Shown here in pieces: positions 8,000 to 16,245 of a stretch of 64,000 bases of DNA; the stretch's first letter is position 1, and each line of letters begins with the position of its first letter. The stretch is from positions 1,116,001-1,180,000 of the forward strand of contig NC_008541.1 of NCBI RefSeq assembly GCF_000196235.1, given 5' to 3'. The notes below the pieces were generated by a model, which was not told the DNA's origin, did no database searches, and saw nothing but the letters and a program-made list of their open reading frames with translations. The stretch comes from Arthrobacter sp. FB24. Lineage in GTDB: Bacteria; Actinomycetota; Actinomycetes; Actinomycetales; Micrococcaceae. The translations under genes were made by a program, and so were the position numbers.

Positions 8000-8733
8000 G
8001 TAACGCCAGCGAATGGGCTGCCACGCTCAGGGCATTACACGAGAAACAACTGGACCGTCCCCGCCGGGTGTACCGGCTCGGCCGCACCAAGGTCATCTTT
8101 TCGGGTGGCCATGCCGCTTGCACTGTGGGTGCGGCAGTAGCGGCTTCCGCGTTGGATTCTCCCAGCTGGGCGTTTTGGATTGCCATCGCTCTCGGATTTG
8201 TCGTGGGAAAGTTCCTCTTCCCAGTTCCTCGCAGCAGCGTAGCGAGCCGATATGGTTCTAAGGAGCTGGCCAGGAAGTCTCCCGGCGATCTGGACTACAT
8301 GACGCCGGCGGAGATCCGCGCCTACCAGTACAACGCCCAGTTCATCCAGAAGGGCATTACCCCGTTGGCGCTGGGGACCGAAGAAGCTCTTGGCCGCCAG
8401 TCTGAAGCGGTCAGGACGATGTCCCTGACCGCGGGCGCTGACGCGGGGTTGTTGGCACATCTTTCCCTCGCGGATGTCAGGGAGTATGGGCGTACTGCCG
8501 ACCGTCACGATCTGCTTGAGCGCCGATGGCGCCAATACGAGATGGACCCTCAATTGCAGTTCGATTTTCCCGCCATGACTGATGCTTCCCTTCCGGCAAC
8601 CTCGGCAATGATCAGGGCTAGGCGCACCGCTGGTCAAGAGAGAACCACAGGTAAACCGGCCGACTACAGGCTGGCTGTGGACAGGTTTTCGCAGACGCTG
8701 GCAGCGGCGGAACAGGCGGCCGGCGTTCCGTAG
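7996..8733 (+). CDS. Hypothetical membrane protein
   Basis: A 245-residue protein I cannot assign to a family. Residues around 35-80 hold two hydrophobic segments (HAACTVGAAVAASAL and SWAFWIAIALGFVVGKFLFPV), followed by a hydrophilic, probably cytoplasmic, domain of about 160 residues rich in Ala, Glu and Arg (for example DYMTPAEIRAYQYNAQF). The GTG start has a good GAGGAG at 7982-7987. Base composition is less G+C-biased at third positions than in flanking genes, which may mean recent acquisition. A small hairpin (CACCAC-AAAA-GTGGTG) follows the stop. Confidence 0.75.
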   Translation: MSNASEWAATLRALHEKQLDRPRRVYRLGRTKVIFSGGHAACTVGAAVAASALDSPSWAFWIAIALGFVVGKFLFPVPRSSVASRYGSKELARKSPGDLDYMTPAEIRAYQYNAQFIQKGITPLALGTEEALGRQSEAVRTMSLTAGADAGLLAHLSLADVREYGRTADRHDLLERRWRQYEMDPQLQFDFPAMTDASLPATSAMIRARRTAGQERTTGKPADYRLAVDRFSQTLAAAEQAAGVP

Positions 8734-8746
8734 CGGTTTGCTCTTC

Positions 8747-8762
8747 CACCACAAAAGTGGTG
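8747..8762 (+). terminator. Small stem-loop after the hypothetical membrane protein
   Basis: Perfect 6-bp stem CACCAC/GTGGTG with an AAAA loop, 14 bases past the stop codon. There is no U tract, so it may only be a weak terminator or an mRNA 3'-end stabiliser. Confidence 0.3.
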
Positions 8763-8795
8763 ACAGGTTAAGCCCCTGAGTAATACCTTGGGTTC

Positions 8796-9698
8796 ATGCA
8801 AGGCCCAGCCGCCGCCATGCCGCAGCTCGACGGTGTGACCCACCGGTGGATCGATGTGCGCGGGATAACTATGCATATCGCGGAGGCCGGGAACGGGGAG
8901 CCGATTTTCCTGCTCCATGGCTTCCCGCAGCACTGGTGGGAGTGGCATGGCGTCATTCCCCGCCTGGCCGAGCATTACCGGGTGATTGCCGTCGACCAGC
9001 GCGGCTTCGGCTGGACCGATGCCCCCGCGGACGGCTACAACGCCCGCACCCTCATCGAAGACATCGTCCTGCTCATGGACGAGCTGGATATCCCGCGGGC
9101 GCGCTTTCTCACCCATGACTGGGGTTCGGTCGTTGCCCAGCTCCTGGCCATGGAACGGCCCGATCTGGTTGAGGCGCTCGTTGTCACGGGTGCCCCGGAC
9201 GTGCACATCAGACCGAACGCCGGGCTGCTGGGGCTTTTCCCCAAGCTCTGGCACGCCTTCGCGCTCGCGGCTCCAGTAATCGGTCCGCGTCTCCAGCGGA
9301 ACGAGAAGTTCACGCGGCACCTCTTCACGGCCTTCGAGCCCGCAGGCGGAGTGCCAGAGGAAGACATGGAGCTCTACGCGGTTGGGATGGCCCAGCCCGA
9401 GAGGGCACGGGCAGGCTCAGCCCTCTACCGCGGCACCATCCTCCCGGCGTTCATGGGCATCATTTTCGGGGCATACGCCAAACGCGACTTTACGGTGCCG
9501 ACCCTCGCCCTCATCGGTGACAGGGAGCCGTCCGCGACTCTTCAGGAGATGGGCCACCGGCCCGGGCGCGGGGGCAACGTGACCACGGAGATCCTTCCCG
9601 GCGAGGGCCACTTCCTCGCGGACCACCGCCCTGAGCTGATTGCCGACAGGGCCCTCCGGTTCTTCGGACACGCGCCGGACCAATACCACGACAAATAG
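8796..9698 (+). CDS. Alpha/beta hydrolase, epoxide-hydrolase-like
   Basis: A 300-residue soluble alpha/beta-hydrolase. The oxyanion motif HGFP occurs in LLHGFPQHWWEWHG. The nucleophile is Asp108 in LTHDWGSVVAQ, which marks the epoxide hydrolase/haloalkane or fluoroacetate dehalogenase branch rather than Ser esterases. DQRGFGWTDAP is the conserved strand-4 motif, and His272 in GEGHFLAD is the catalytic base. These enzymes hydrolyse epoxides or C-halogen bonds through an ester on Asp. The substrate cannot be told from sequence. The gene stands alone, convergent with the hemerythrin gene. A second ATG at 8817 is possible because no strong ribosome binding site precedes 8796. Confidence 0.88.
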   Translation: MQGPAAAMPQLDGVTHRWIDVRGITMHIAEAGNGEPIFLLHGFPQHWWEWHGVIPRLAEHYRVIAVDQRGFGWTDAPADGYNARTLIEDIVLLMDELDIPRARFLTHDWGSVVAQLLAMERPDLVEALVVTGAPDVHIRPNAGLLGLFPKLWHAFALAAPVIGPRLQRNEKFTRHLFTAFEPAGGVPEEDMELYAVGMAQPERARAGSALYRGTILPAFMGIIFGAYAKRDFTVPTLALIGDREPSATLQEMGHRPGRGGNVTTEILPGEGHFLADHRPELIADRALRFFGHAPDQYHDK

Positions 9699-9749
9699 TG
9701 CAGCCCACAGCAGTATCCCCATTAGAGGGACCGGCAAAATCATCGTCTT

Positions 9750-10475
9750 TCAGAGTGTCTCGGGTATGGTGCGTCCCGGGAAGAGCGTGGAGTACTGCCG
9801 GCGGTACATCCTGCGCCCGACGAGGCGGTAGGCAAGTCGGACCGGCGGAGGGATCTCCTTGAACAGCTCCTTCCGGTCTGCGGGAGGGTTCGTGGCAAGC
9901 ACCATGCCGAGGTAGGCGACCATGAACTTCTTGTCGAACTGCTCGATCCCGTGCTGGCCAACCCCGTTCATTTCCTTCTCGTCCATCACCCTGTCCACGG
10001 CGGGCATGACCTCTGTGACCTCGCGCCGCAGGTGCACTTTGAGGACAGCGGACAGGTCCTCGTAGCGCTTGGCGAGTTCCTCAGCGGCCTCTGCGCCAGC
10101 CGTCTCCATCCAGCGGAGGCGGATTGGCTGGATGCCCTCAAGCCGTTGTGTGACCTGCCTGTGCTGCTCGAGCATCTGCGCTATGTGCAACCCGCACGCC
10201 GGCGCCCGCTCCGCCAGTTGCGGGTACATAAGCAGGTCCTCGCCCTCGTGGTGGACATGGAGCACCTTGTCGAAGTTGCCCAGTACTTCGCCCACGTACG
10301 CGGCCCGGGAGATGTCACCGGCCCCGGCGGAGCGCACCAGGCCCGGTGCCTCGTGGTACGCCCAAAGGAAAAAACGGTGGATGCGCCGCATGGCCGCCGA
10401 CCCGGTGCAGAGGACGGGCCCCGGTGGCAGCGGAGCTGCGGTCTCGCCGGGCTGCATGGTGAAGAAGTCAGTCAT
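9750..10475 (-). CDS. Hemerythrin-domain protein
   Basis: A 241-residue cytoplasmic protein with a hemerythrin-like four-helix bundle. Likely di-iron ligands are His33 (RRIHRFF), His75/His76 with Glu77 (HVHHEGEDLLMYP), His105 (LEQHRQV) and a later His/Glu pair in VHLRREVTEVMPAV. Such proteins bind oxygen or nitric oxide, or sense them. An extra C-terminal helical part of about 80 residues follows the bundle. I chose the ATG preceded by AGGGGC over a start 24 bases further upstream. No operon partner is seen. Confidence 0.88.
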   Translation of the reverse strand: MTDFFTMQPGETAAPLPPGPVLCTGSAAMRRIHRFFLWAYHEAPGLVRSAGAGDISRAAYVGEVLGNFDKVLHVHHEGEDLLMYPQLAERAPACGLHIAQMLEQHRQVTQRLEGIQPIRLRWMETAGAEAAEELAKRYEDLSAVLKVHLRREVTEVMPAVDRVMDEKEMNGVGQHGIEQFDKKFMVAYLGMVLATNPPADRKELFKEIPPPVRLAYRLVGRRMYRRQYSTLFPGRTIPETL

Positions 10476-10711
10476 TGGGTAGCCCCTAACGGCAATCAAC
10501 CGAAACCAGGACCTCCCCCGGCAGCATCGTATCGCTTGCCCTCATGCCGAACAATGGCCAGGCCGCCTAGTTTCGCCGGGGTGCTTGGCCGCCCATCCGG
10601 CCGGTCGGTGCCTGCCTTGGCGTCGGACTTAAGTCCCTGTTGTGGAGGGCGGCTCCGGCGTATTTTGAAGGCAGGTCCCGAACCGTCGGGGACCGCACCC
10701 AAGGGGGCACC

Positions 10712-11428
10712 ATGACCAGGGCCAGGCTTACGGCATTCAGCGTTTTGGGGCTCTGCGCCCTGTTCTCGCTTTCGGGCTGCTTCGGCCCGCCGGCCCCGGC
10801 GCCCACGGGCAGCTCCACCGCCGCGACCACAACGCAGGCCACGACGTCGTCGCCCACGAGCAGCTCCGCCGCCCCGACTGTAACCCCGACGACGACGGCG
10901 AGCCCGACTGCCACGGGCAGCCCGTCGGCGACCCCGACCCCGACAGCGACTGCCCCGCCGTCGTCCGCCCCCGCGAACCCGCCGGCGACGCAGGAACCGA
11001 CGTCCCCCGGGCTGCCCGAGCAGGTGGCCCCGCTGACCATCTACTACGTAGCCATCGAAGACAACGGCATATCGGGCCCCAGGATCGGCTGCGGCGACAG
11101 CCTCGTCGCTACGACCACCGCCCCGGTCCGCTTCACGGACCAGGTTGGCCCCAGCATCGGGACCTTGCTCGCGAACAAGAGCCGCGACGTCGGCCTGTCA
11201 GGGCTCGTGAACGTCCTGTACCAGTCGAACCTCAGCTACGTCGGCGGCGAGCTGGACGGCAGCACGATCACGATCTACCTCACCGGGCAGTTCATGCTGG
11301 GCGGCGTATGCGACATCCCGCGGGCGAAGGCACAGCTGGAGTACACCGCCATGGCCGCGGCCGGGGCAACGAGCGCCCAGGTGTTCGTCAACGGCCGCCC
11401 GATCGACGAAGTGCTCAGCCTCAAGTAG
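10712..11428 (+). CDS. GerMN-domain lipoprotein
   Basis: A 238-residue lipoprotein. The signal peptide ends in a lipobox (FSLSGC, lipidated Cys at about residue 25). A long Thr/Ser/Pro/Ala-rich linker follows (about residues 27-105), then a C-terminal domain resembling GerMN (LTIYYVAIEDNG ... GCGDSLVATT ... VGPSIGTLLA). GerMN domains occur in spore-germination proteins and in actinobacterial envelope lipoproteins. Their exact function is unclear. The start ATG is placed by AAGGGGG at 10701-10707. An upstream in-frame extension exists but lacks a ribosome binding site and would disrupt the signal peptide. It ends 6 bases before the conserved leader of the next gene. Confidence 0.85.
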   Translation: MTRARLTAFSVLGLCALFSLSGCFGPPAPAPTGSSTAATTTQATTSSPTSSSAAPTVTPTTTASPTATGSPSATPTPTATAPPSSAPANPPATQEPTSPGLPEQVAPLTIYYVAIEDNGISGPRIGCGDSLVATTTAPVRFTDQVGPSIGTLLANKSRDVGLSGLVNVLYQSNLSYVGGELDGSTITIYLTGQFMLGGVCDIPRAKAQLEYTAMAAAGATSAQVFVNGRPIDEVLSLK

Positions 11429-11433
11429 TGCAG

Positions 11434-11482
11434 CCGAAAGGCACTATCCAGCTGCTGAAGTTTGCCGCAAGATAACTGGATG
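11434..11482 (+). promoter_or_regulatory. Conserved protease leader, copy A
   Basis: The block directly before the first subtilisin-like protease start matches the block before its paralogue at 14060. Both contain AAAGGCACTATCCAG and TGCCGCAAGATAACTG at the same distance from ATGAAA. Surrounding noncoding DNA does not match. Conservation at a fixed distance from the start suggests a promoter, operator or 5'-UTR signal. Neither copy has a normal Shine-Dalgarno sequence. Confidence 0.6.
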
Positions 11483-12721
11483 AAAAAGATCTTTGTAGCC
11501 GGTTTAGCAGCGGTAGTCATGGGCCTCGGCGGAATTGCCGCGGCAGTTCCGAGTAGCGCGGCCGCCGAGCCGTCACCCGCCGCGGGCCAGATCATGGTGA
11601 AATTCCGTGACCCCGGCGCCGCGGGAGGCGCTCTGCGCCAGCATGGCCTCAGCGAGGGCCCTGGCATCGGCAGTACCGGCGCCCAGCTCATCAAAGTACC
11701 GGCCGGCAAAGAACTTCAACTCATTGACGCCCTGAGCCGGAACCCGGCAGTTGAGTATGCCGAGCCGGACGAGCTTGTCACTGCCGCTACGGCGGACGAG
11801 TATTTCCCCCGCCAGTACGCCCTGCAGAACAACGGCCAGTCGTACACCAACACCGCCGGCACCCTGTCAGTCGCCGGAGGCACAGCAGACGCCGATGTGG
11901 ACGCCGTCGAAGCGTGGTCCGTCACGACCGGCAGCGGCATAAGAGTTGCCGTTCTCGATTCAGGTGTCGCTAGCGACAACCCCGACATCAACCCGAAGGT
12001 TGTTGCACGCGGCAACTTCAGCGGCGCGGCCACCAACGAAGACAACTACGGCCACGGCACCCACGTCGCCGGCATCGTTGCCGCCACTGCCAACAACACG
12101 ATGGGTGTGGCGGGCGTGTGCCCGGGGTGCACGATCCTGGCCGGAAAAGTTCTCAACGACAGCGGGATTGGATCCAGTTCGGGCCTTGCGAACGGCATCA
12201 ACTGGGCGGTCAGCAACGGCGCGAAGGTGATCAACATGAGCATCGGAGTGCGGGCGTCACGCACTCTCGAAACGGCCGTCAATAACGCCTGGGGCAAGGG
12301 CGTGGTGCTCGTTGCCGCAGCAGGCAACGGCGGCAACCAGACCAAGATCTACCCGGGCGCCTACCCCAACGTCATTGCCGTCGCCGCAACCGATAACAAC
12401 GACGCCAAGGCATCCTTCTCCACCTACGGAGCCAGTTGGGTGGACGTCGCGGCGCCCGGAGTCAACGTCTATTCAACGTTCCCGAACCACACCTTCGTCC
12501 TTGGGACGCAGAACAACCGCTCATTCGGTTATGACGTCGGCAACGGGACCTCAATGTCCTCACCCATCGTCGCTGCCACGGCCGCGCTTGCCTGGAGCTC
12601 GCATCCTGGCGCCACGCAAACCTCAGTCCGCGCAAATATCGAATCAACCGCTGACAAGATTTCCGGTACGGGCACGTACTGGGCTTATGGCCGCGTGAAC
12701 GCGGACCGGGCCGTCCGTTAG
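11480..12721 (+). CDS. Secreted subtilisin-like serine protease (S8), paralogue A
   Basis: A 413-residue extracellular protease precursor. The Sec signal peptide is MKKIFVAGLAAVVMGLGG.. ending in an Ala-rich cleavage region. The propeptide resembles fervidolysin/I9 (GQIMVKFRDPGAAGG ... AVEYAEPDE). The catalytic triad is Asp160 (AVLDSGVA), His192 (GHGTHVAG) and Ser358 (NGTSMSSP). Asn in AAAGNGG is the oxyanion residue. I start it at ATGAAAAAG rather than the upstream TTG because the signal peptide then has a normal charged N-terminus. A close paralogue lies at 14060 with a lipase gene between, which suggests local duplication. Confidence 0.95.
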   Translation: MKKIFVAGLAAVVMGLGGIAAAVPSSAAAEPSPAAGQIMVKFRDPGAAGGALRQHGLSEGPGIGSTGAQLIKVPAGKELQLIDALSRNPAVEYAEPDELVTAATADEYFPRQYALQNNGQSYTNTAGTLSVAGGTADADVDAVEAWSVTTGSGIRVAVLDSGVASDNPDINPKVVARGNFSGAATNEDNYGHGTHVAGIVAATANNTMGVAGVCPGCTILAGKVLNDSGIGSSSGLANGINWAVSNGAKVINMSIGVRASRTLETAVNNAWGKGVVLVAAAGNGGNQTKIYPGAYPNVIAVAATDNNDAKASFSTYGASWVDVAAPGVNVYSTFPNHTFVLGTQNNRSFGYDVGNGTSMSSPIVAATAALAWSSHPGATQTSVRANIESTADKISGTGTYWAYGRVNADRAVR

Positions 12722-13019
12722 GCGCAACGCGCCCCGGCTATCCGGGCGTGAACATTTGTGCAGGAAGCTTCCGGAGATCCTCACGGGTCCAAACGGCAGC
12801 GGAGTAAGCTACTCCGCAGTAATAACGGGATTGGCAGGGACTTCAGCAGGAGGGCAGGCTCGGCCCGCAGGCCGCCATTCTTTACGCACATCCGTGCAGC
12901 CGACAACACCTGGACGTCTCGCGTACCTACATTTGAGTACCTGGCCAGCGTTTGGATGACACGAAGAACTGACTTCCATAGCCGGCCTACTCCAATGACA
13001 CACGAACAACGAGGTTTCT
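12722..13019. other. Noncoding gap with two inverted repeats
   Basis: Just after the protease stop, CGCCCCGG..CCGGGCG (12730-12748) can form a short terminator-like hairpin without a U tract. At 12799-12817 there is a perfect inverted repeat, GCGGAGTA-AGC-TACTCCGC, a possible operator or hairpin upstream of the lipase gene. I find no convincing small gene or clear promoter in the remainder. Confidence 0.4.
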
Positions 13020-13868
13020 ATGTCACTGCTATCCAAAACTCTGTCCATCGCCGCAGCCGCCGTCCTCGCGGGGTCCCTGTCCGTCGTTCCCGCCCAGGCG
13101 GACACCCTGGACGTGGCCCCGCCGGGTGCCAACGACTGGTCCTGCAAACCCAGCGCCGAGCATCCGTATCCGGTCATTCTTGTGCCTGGAACGTTTGAGA
13201 GCATGGCGAAGAACTGGTCCACCCTGTCGCCTTATCTCAAGAGCGCCGGGTACTGCGTCTTCGCCCTCAACTACGGCGAGACGAACGGTGTGTATGCCAC
13301 CGCCCCCGTGGCCGACTCCGCGCAGGAACTCGCCCCGTTCGTGGATGCGGTACGTGCTGCCACCGGCGCCAAGAAGGTGGATCTTGTGGGCCACAGCCAG
13401 GGCGGAATGATGCCCCGCTACTACATGGGCTTCCTCGGCGGTGCCAAGAATGTCAATAAGCTCATCGGGATCGCACCCTCCAACCACGGCACCGAAGGCG
13501 TCATCGTCCCCCCGCCTGGCTTTGTCGCTGATCCGGACTACACCGGCCTGGGCTGTGCGGCCTGCGCCGACCAGCAGGCGGGCTCGGCGTTCATGCAGAA
13601 CCTTAATTCCATTGGCGACACCGTGGCTGGACCGTCGTACACAGTCATCTCGACGGTCCACGACGAAGTGGTCATTCCCTACAACAGCCAGTTCCTCAGC
13701 GGCCCGGCACGGCAGGTCACGAACATCACCATCCAGGACAAGTGCCCGGCCGATCTCTTCGAGCATGACCAGACGCCGAACGACCCGGTGGTGCACCAGA
13801 TCGTGGCCCATGCTCTGGGCAAGCCTTCGGGTCCTGCAGACCCGGCCTTTCAGCCCGCCTGCATCTAG
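13020..13868 (+). CDS. Secreted lipase (alpha/beta hydrolase, class 2-like)
   Basis: A 282-residue extracellular triacylglycerol lipase/esterase. The N-terminal Sec signal peptide (SKTLSIAAAAVLAGSLSV) ends in AQA. The mature part has HPYPVILVPGTF near the oxyanion loop, the nucleophile Ser126 in VGHSQGGMMPRYYMG, and a probable catalytic His in VHQIVAHALG close to the C-terminus. Cys pairs (WSCKPSAE, GYCVF, GCAACADQ, DKCPAD) suggest disulfide bonds, as in actinomycete lipases. It lies between the two S8 proteases in the same direction, so the three may form a secreted degradative set. ACGAGG lies upstream of the ATG. Confidence 0.92.
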   Translation: MSLLSKTLSIAAAAVLAGSLSVVPAQADTLDVAPPGANDWSCKPSAEHPYPVILVPGTFESMAKNWSTLSPYLKSAGYCVFALNYGETNGVYATAPVADSAQELAPFVDAVRAATGAKKVDLVGHSQGGMMPRYYMGFLGGAKNVNKLIGIAPSNHGTEGVIVPPPGFVADPDYTGLGCAACADQQAGSAFMQNLNSIGDTVAGPSYTVISTVHDEVVIPYNSQFLSGPARQVTNITIQDKCPADLFEHDQTPNDPVVHQIVAHALGKPSGPADPAFQPACI

Positions 13869-14013
13869 CAGTCGGCTGAACCACTGACGCACGACGGCGG
13901 CCGGCAGTAACGCCGGCCGCCCGCCGTAGATTCGTGCCGGCTCGCACTGGAACTGCCGGTCGGGTTGCCTTGCTGAGGGTCTTCGACCGCCGGAAACCGG
14001 GAAATGTGAATTG

Positions 14014-14062
14014 CCAAAAGGCACTATCCAGTGGGTGAATTCTGCCGCAAGATAACTGAATG
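14014..14062 (+). promoter_or_regulatory. Conserved protease leader, copy B
   Basis: Second copy of the leader described at 11434. AAAAGGCACTATCCAG (14015-14030) and TGCCGCAAGATAACTG (14043-14058) sit at the same offsets from the start codon. The middle part (GTGGGTGAATTC versus GCTGCTGAAGTT) has diverged, so the two conserved blocks are the likely functional parts. Confidence 0.6.
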
Positions 14063-15331
14063 AAACAGACCCTGGTAGCTAGTTTCGCAGCAGTAGTCAT
14101 GGGCTTCAGCGGAATTGCCGCAGCGGTCCCAAGCAATGCGGCCCCAAGCAACGCAGCTGCGCAGTCATCACATATCGCGGGACAAATCATGGTTAAATTC
14201 CGCGACGATGGCGCGGCGGCCGGTGTGCTTCGCCAGCATGGGCTCAAGGTGGGTTCCGGTATCGGCAGCACCGGCGCTCAACTCATCAAGGTGCCGGCAG
14301 GCAAAGAATTGACCCTCATCGAAGCCCTAAACCGGAACCCGGCGGTTGAATACGCCGAACCGGACGAGATCGCGACTGCCGATACCGATGACCCGTTTTT
14401 CCCCCGCCAATACGCGCTGCAGAACGACGGCCAATCATTTACCAACACCCTCAGCACGATAACTGTTGCTAAGGGCACGGTGGACGCTGATGTGGACGCC
14501 GTCGAAGCGTGGAGCATCACTAAAGGCAGGGACACCCGAGTCGCCATTATCGACTCAGGCGTTGCAAATGACCACGAGGATATTTCGGAGAAGGTCGTTG
14601 CGCGGATCAACTTCAGTGATGCGGCAACCGGCGACGACAAATACGGCCACGGCACCCATGTGGCCGGGATCGTTGCCGCGATCGCCGGCAACGGCAAGGG
14701 TGTCGCCGGCGTGTGCCCGGAGTGCACCATCCTGGACGCCAAAGTGCTCAACGACAACGGGTCCGGTTCCACCTCGGCCATTGCCAAGGGCATCGACTGG
14801 GCCGTGAACAATGGTGCCAGGGTGATCAACATGAGCCTTGGAATGCGCGTCTCGTCACGCACGCTCGAGGCGGCCGTCAACAACGCTTGGAACCGGGGTG
14901 TGGTGCTGGTGGCCGCGGCGGGCAACGCCGGTACTCCGGCCCAGATCTACCCGGGCGCCTACTCTAACGTCATTGCCGTGGCGGCAACAGATAACAATGA
15001 CGACAAGGCATCGTTCTCCAGCTACGGTTCCAAGTGGGTGGATATCGCGGCGCCGGGTGTCAACGTCTACTCGACCTTCCCGGTCCGCCCCTTCGTCCTG
15101 GGTACGCAAAACGGCCGGTCCATGGGCTATGACATCGCCAGCGGCACCTCAATGGCCTCGCCGATCGTGGCCGCCACTGCCGCTCTCCTCTGGAGCACGC
15201 AGACCTGCCCTACGAACGCTGACGTCCGGGCAAAGGTCCTGTCCACCACGGAGCGAAAGCCCGGCACTGAAACCTTCTGGGCGAACGGCCGAGTGAACGC
15301 CTTCAAGGCCGTCGACGGGTCCTGCTCCTAA
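14060..15331 (+). CDS. Secreted subtilisin-like serine protease (S8), paralogue B
   Basis: A 423-residue precursor closely similar to the protease at 11480 over its whole length. It has the signal peptide MKQTLVASFAAVVMGFSG.., the propeptide GQIMVKFRDDGAAAG and the triad Asp165 (IIDSGVA), His197 (GHGTHVAG) and Ser364 (SGTSMASP). It differs from paralogue A by a few insertions (for example SNAAPSNAAAQ after the signal) and by Cys residues near the C-terminus (TQTCPTNAD, DGSCS), which could form a disulfide. Its stop overlaps the stop of the convergent SRPBCC gene by 3 bases. Confidence 0.95.
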   Translation: MKQTLVASFAAVVMGFSGIAAAVPSNAAPSNAAAQSSHIAGQIMVKFRDDGAAAGVLRQHGLKVGSGIGSTGAQLIKVPAGKELTLIEALNRNPAVEYAEPDEIATADTDDPFFPRQYALQNDGQSFTNTLSTITVAKGTVDADVDAVEAWSITKGRDTRVAIIDSGVANDHEDISEKVVARINFSDAATGDDKYGHGTHVAGIVAAIAGNGKGVAGVCPECTILDAKVLNDNGSGSTSAIAKGIDWAVNNGARVINMSLGMRVSSRTLEAAVNNAWNRGVVLVAAAGNAGTPAQIYPGAYSNVIAVAATDNNDDKASFSSYGSKWVDIAAPGVNVYSTFPVRPFVLGTQNGRSMGYDIASGTSMASPIVAATAALLWSTQTCPTNADVRAKVLSTTERKPGTETFWANGRVNAFKAVDGSCS

Positions 15332-16032
15332 TCGCCGCCGTCGTCCGTCCCTTCCGCGCGTTCCTTGATGCCGCGTAGCATGCCGACTTCCATGTAATGG
15401 TGGAACGGGTCAGCGACGAAAAAGTCGATTCCGCGGGCCAGCGGCAGTGCGCCCGGCACACGCTGAAGGACGAACGCGACGGCCTTGGTCAACACCGGAG
15501 CATCGGAAGCGGCCCCCTGAGCCGCAGCACTGATGTATCCCATTTCGCGGTAGCGAACGATCAAGCGGGTGCGGTTCCCCGGGAGAGGACGCAGCACGAA
15601 CGCCTCTCCCGCTACGAGGTGCCGGTTAGGCTCAATCTCCGCCACGGTCGCGTAGACGCCCCCGCCGTAGGGCACCTGGTCGCCGACCTTGAGATCCTGC
15701 AGTTCAGGGTGAATACGCCTCGCCGAGTGCTTTCCTTCGACGTACCGGGCGCGGAACATCGCCCGTTCCACGCGGTCGTGCGTGTAGAACCCGGCGCGGT
15801 AGATCCCCATTTGCACAATCCAGGGCCACACGCGCTCCGGCGGCACATCAATGGTGATGGCCCGCGTGCTCTGAAACGCCGGGCGCGGGACCCGGTCATC
15901 ACCGGGCAAAGGCTCAACGGCTTCCTCGCCCTGCGTCCCCCATCGCAGCATCGCCGGACGCCACAACAGATAGGCCGCAACCTTCACAGCCACAGCACCG
16001 CCCAGAACCAGCAACTTCGTGCGGTTCACCAT
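15328..16032 (-). CDS. SRPBCC-family protein with N-terminal membrane segment
   Basis: About 234 residues from the ATG at 16032 (MVNRTKLLVLGGAVAV..), which has AAGGCAGG about 8 bases upstream. A longer frame with an ATG at 16065 is also open. The N-terminal stretch is one probable transmembrane helix. The rest resembles START/SRPBCC ligand-binding proteins (ITIDVPPERVWPWIVQMG, then TVAEIEPNRHLVAGEAFVLRP and LIVRYREMGY). Such domains bind hydrophobic ligands. The ligand here is unknown. It converges on protease B with overlapping stop codons. Confidence 0.78.
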   Translation of the reverse strand: MVNRTKLLVLGGAVAVKVAAYLLWRPAMLRWGTQGEEAVEPLPGDDRVPRPAFQSTRAITIDVPPERVWPWIVQMGIYRAGFYTHDRVERAMFRARYVEGKHSARRIHPELQDLKVGDQVPYGGGVYATVAEIEPNRHLVAGEAFVLRPLPGNRTRLIVRYREMGYISAAAQGAASDAPVLTKAVAFVLQRVPGALPLARGIDFFVADPFHHYMEVGMLRGIKERAEGTDDGGD

Positions 16033-16245
16033 CCCTATCACCTGCCTTGTGGTAGCAGCCGCCATACCCACACCCTGCGCTGGATCCCGCGGCCGGGGAA
16101 GTGCCGAAGGTCCTCCCGCCGCTGCGCGAGCCGTCCTTGTCAGCCCCACCCGCCACGAGGAGACTTACTGTATGCCGTCCGCTAGAGCCGGCGGCGGTGT
16201 TTCTCCTTGCGGGGGCCGGCGCCCTCCTGGCTGGTCGGGGAAGTC

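Noticed and set aside
12756..12959. Small frame between protease A and lipase
   Set aside because: No ribosome binding site, overlaps the inverted repeat, no similarity or composition evidence.
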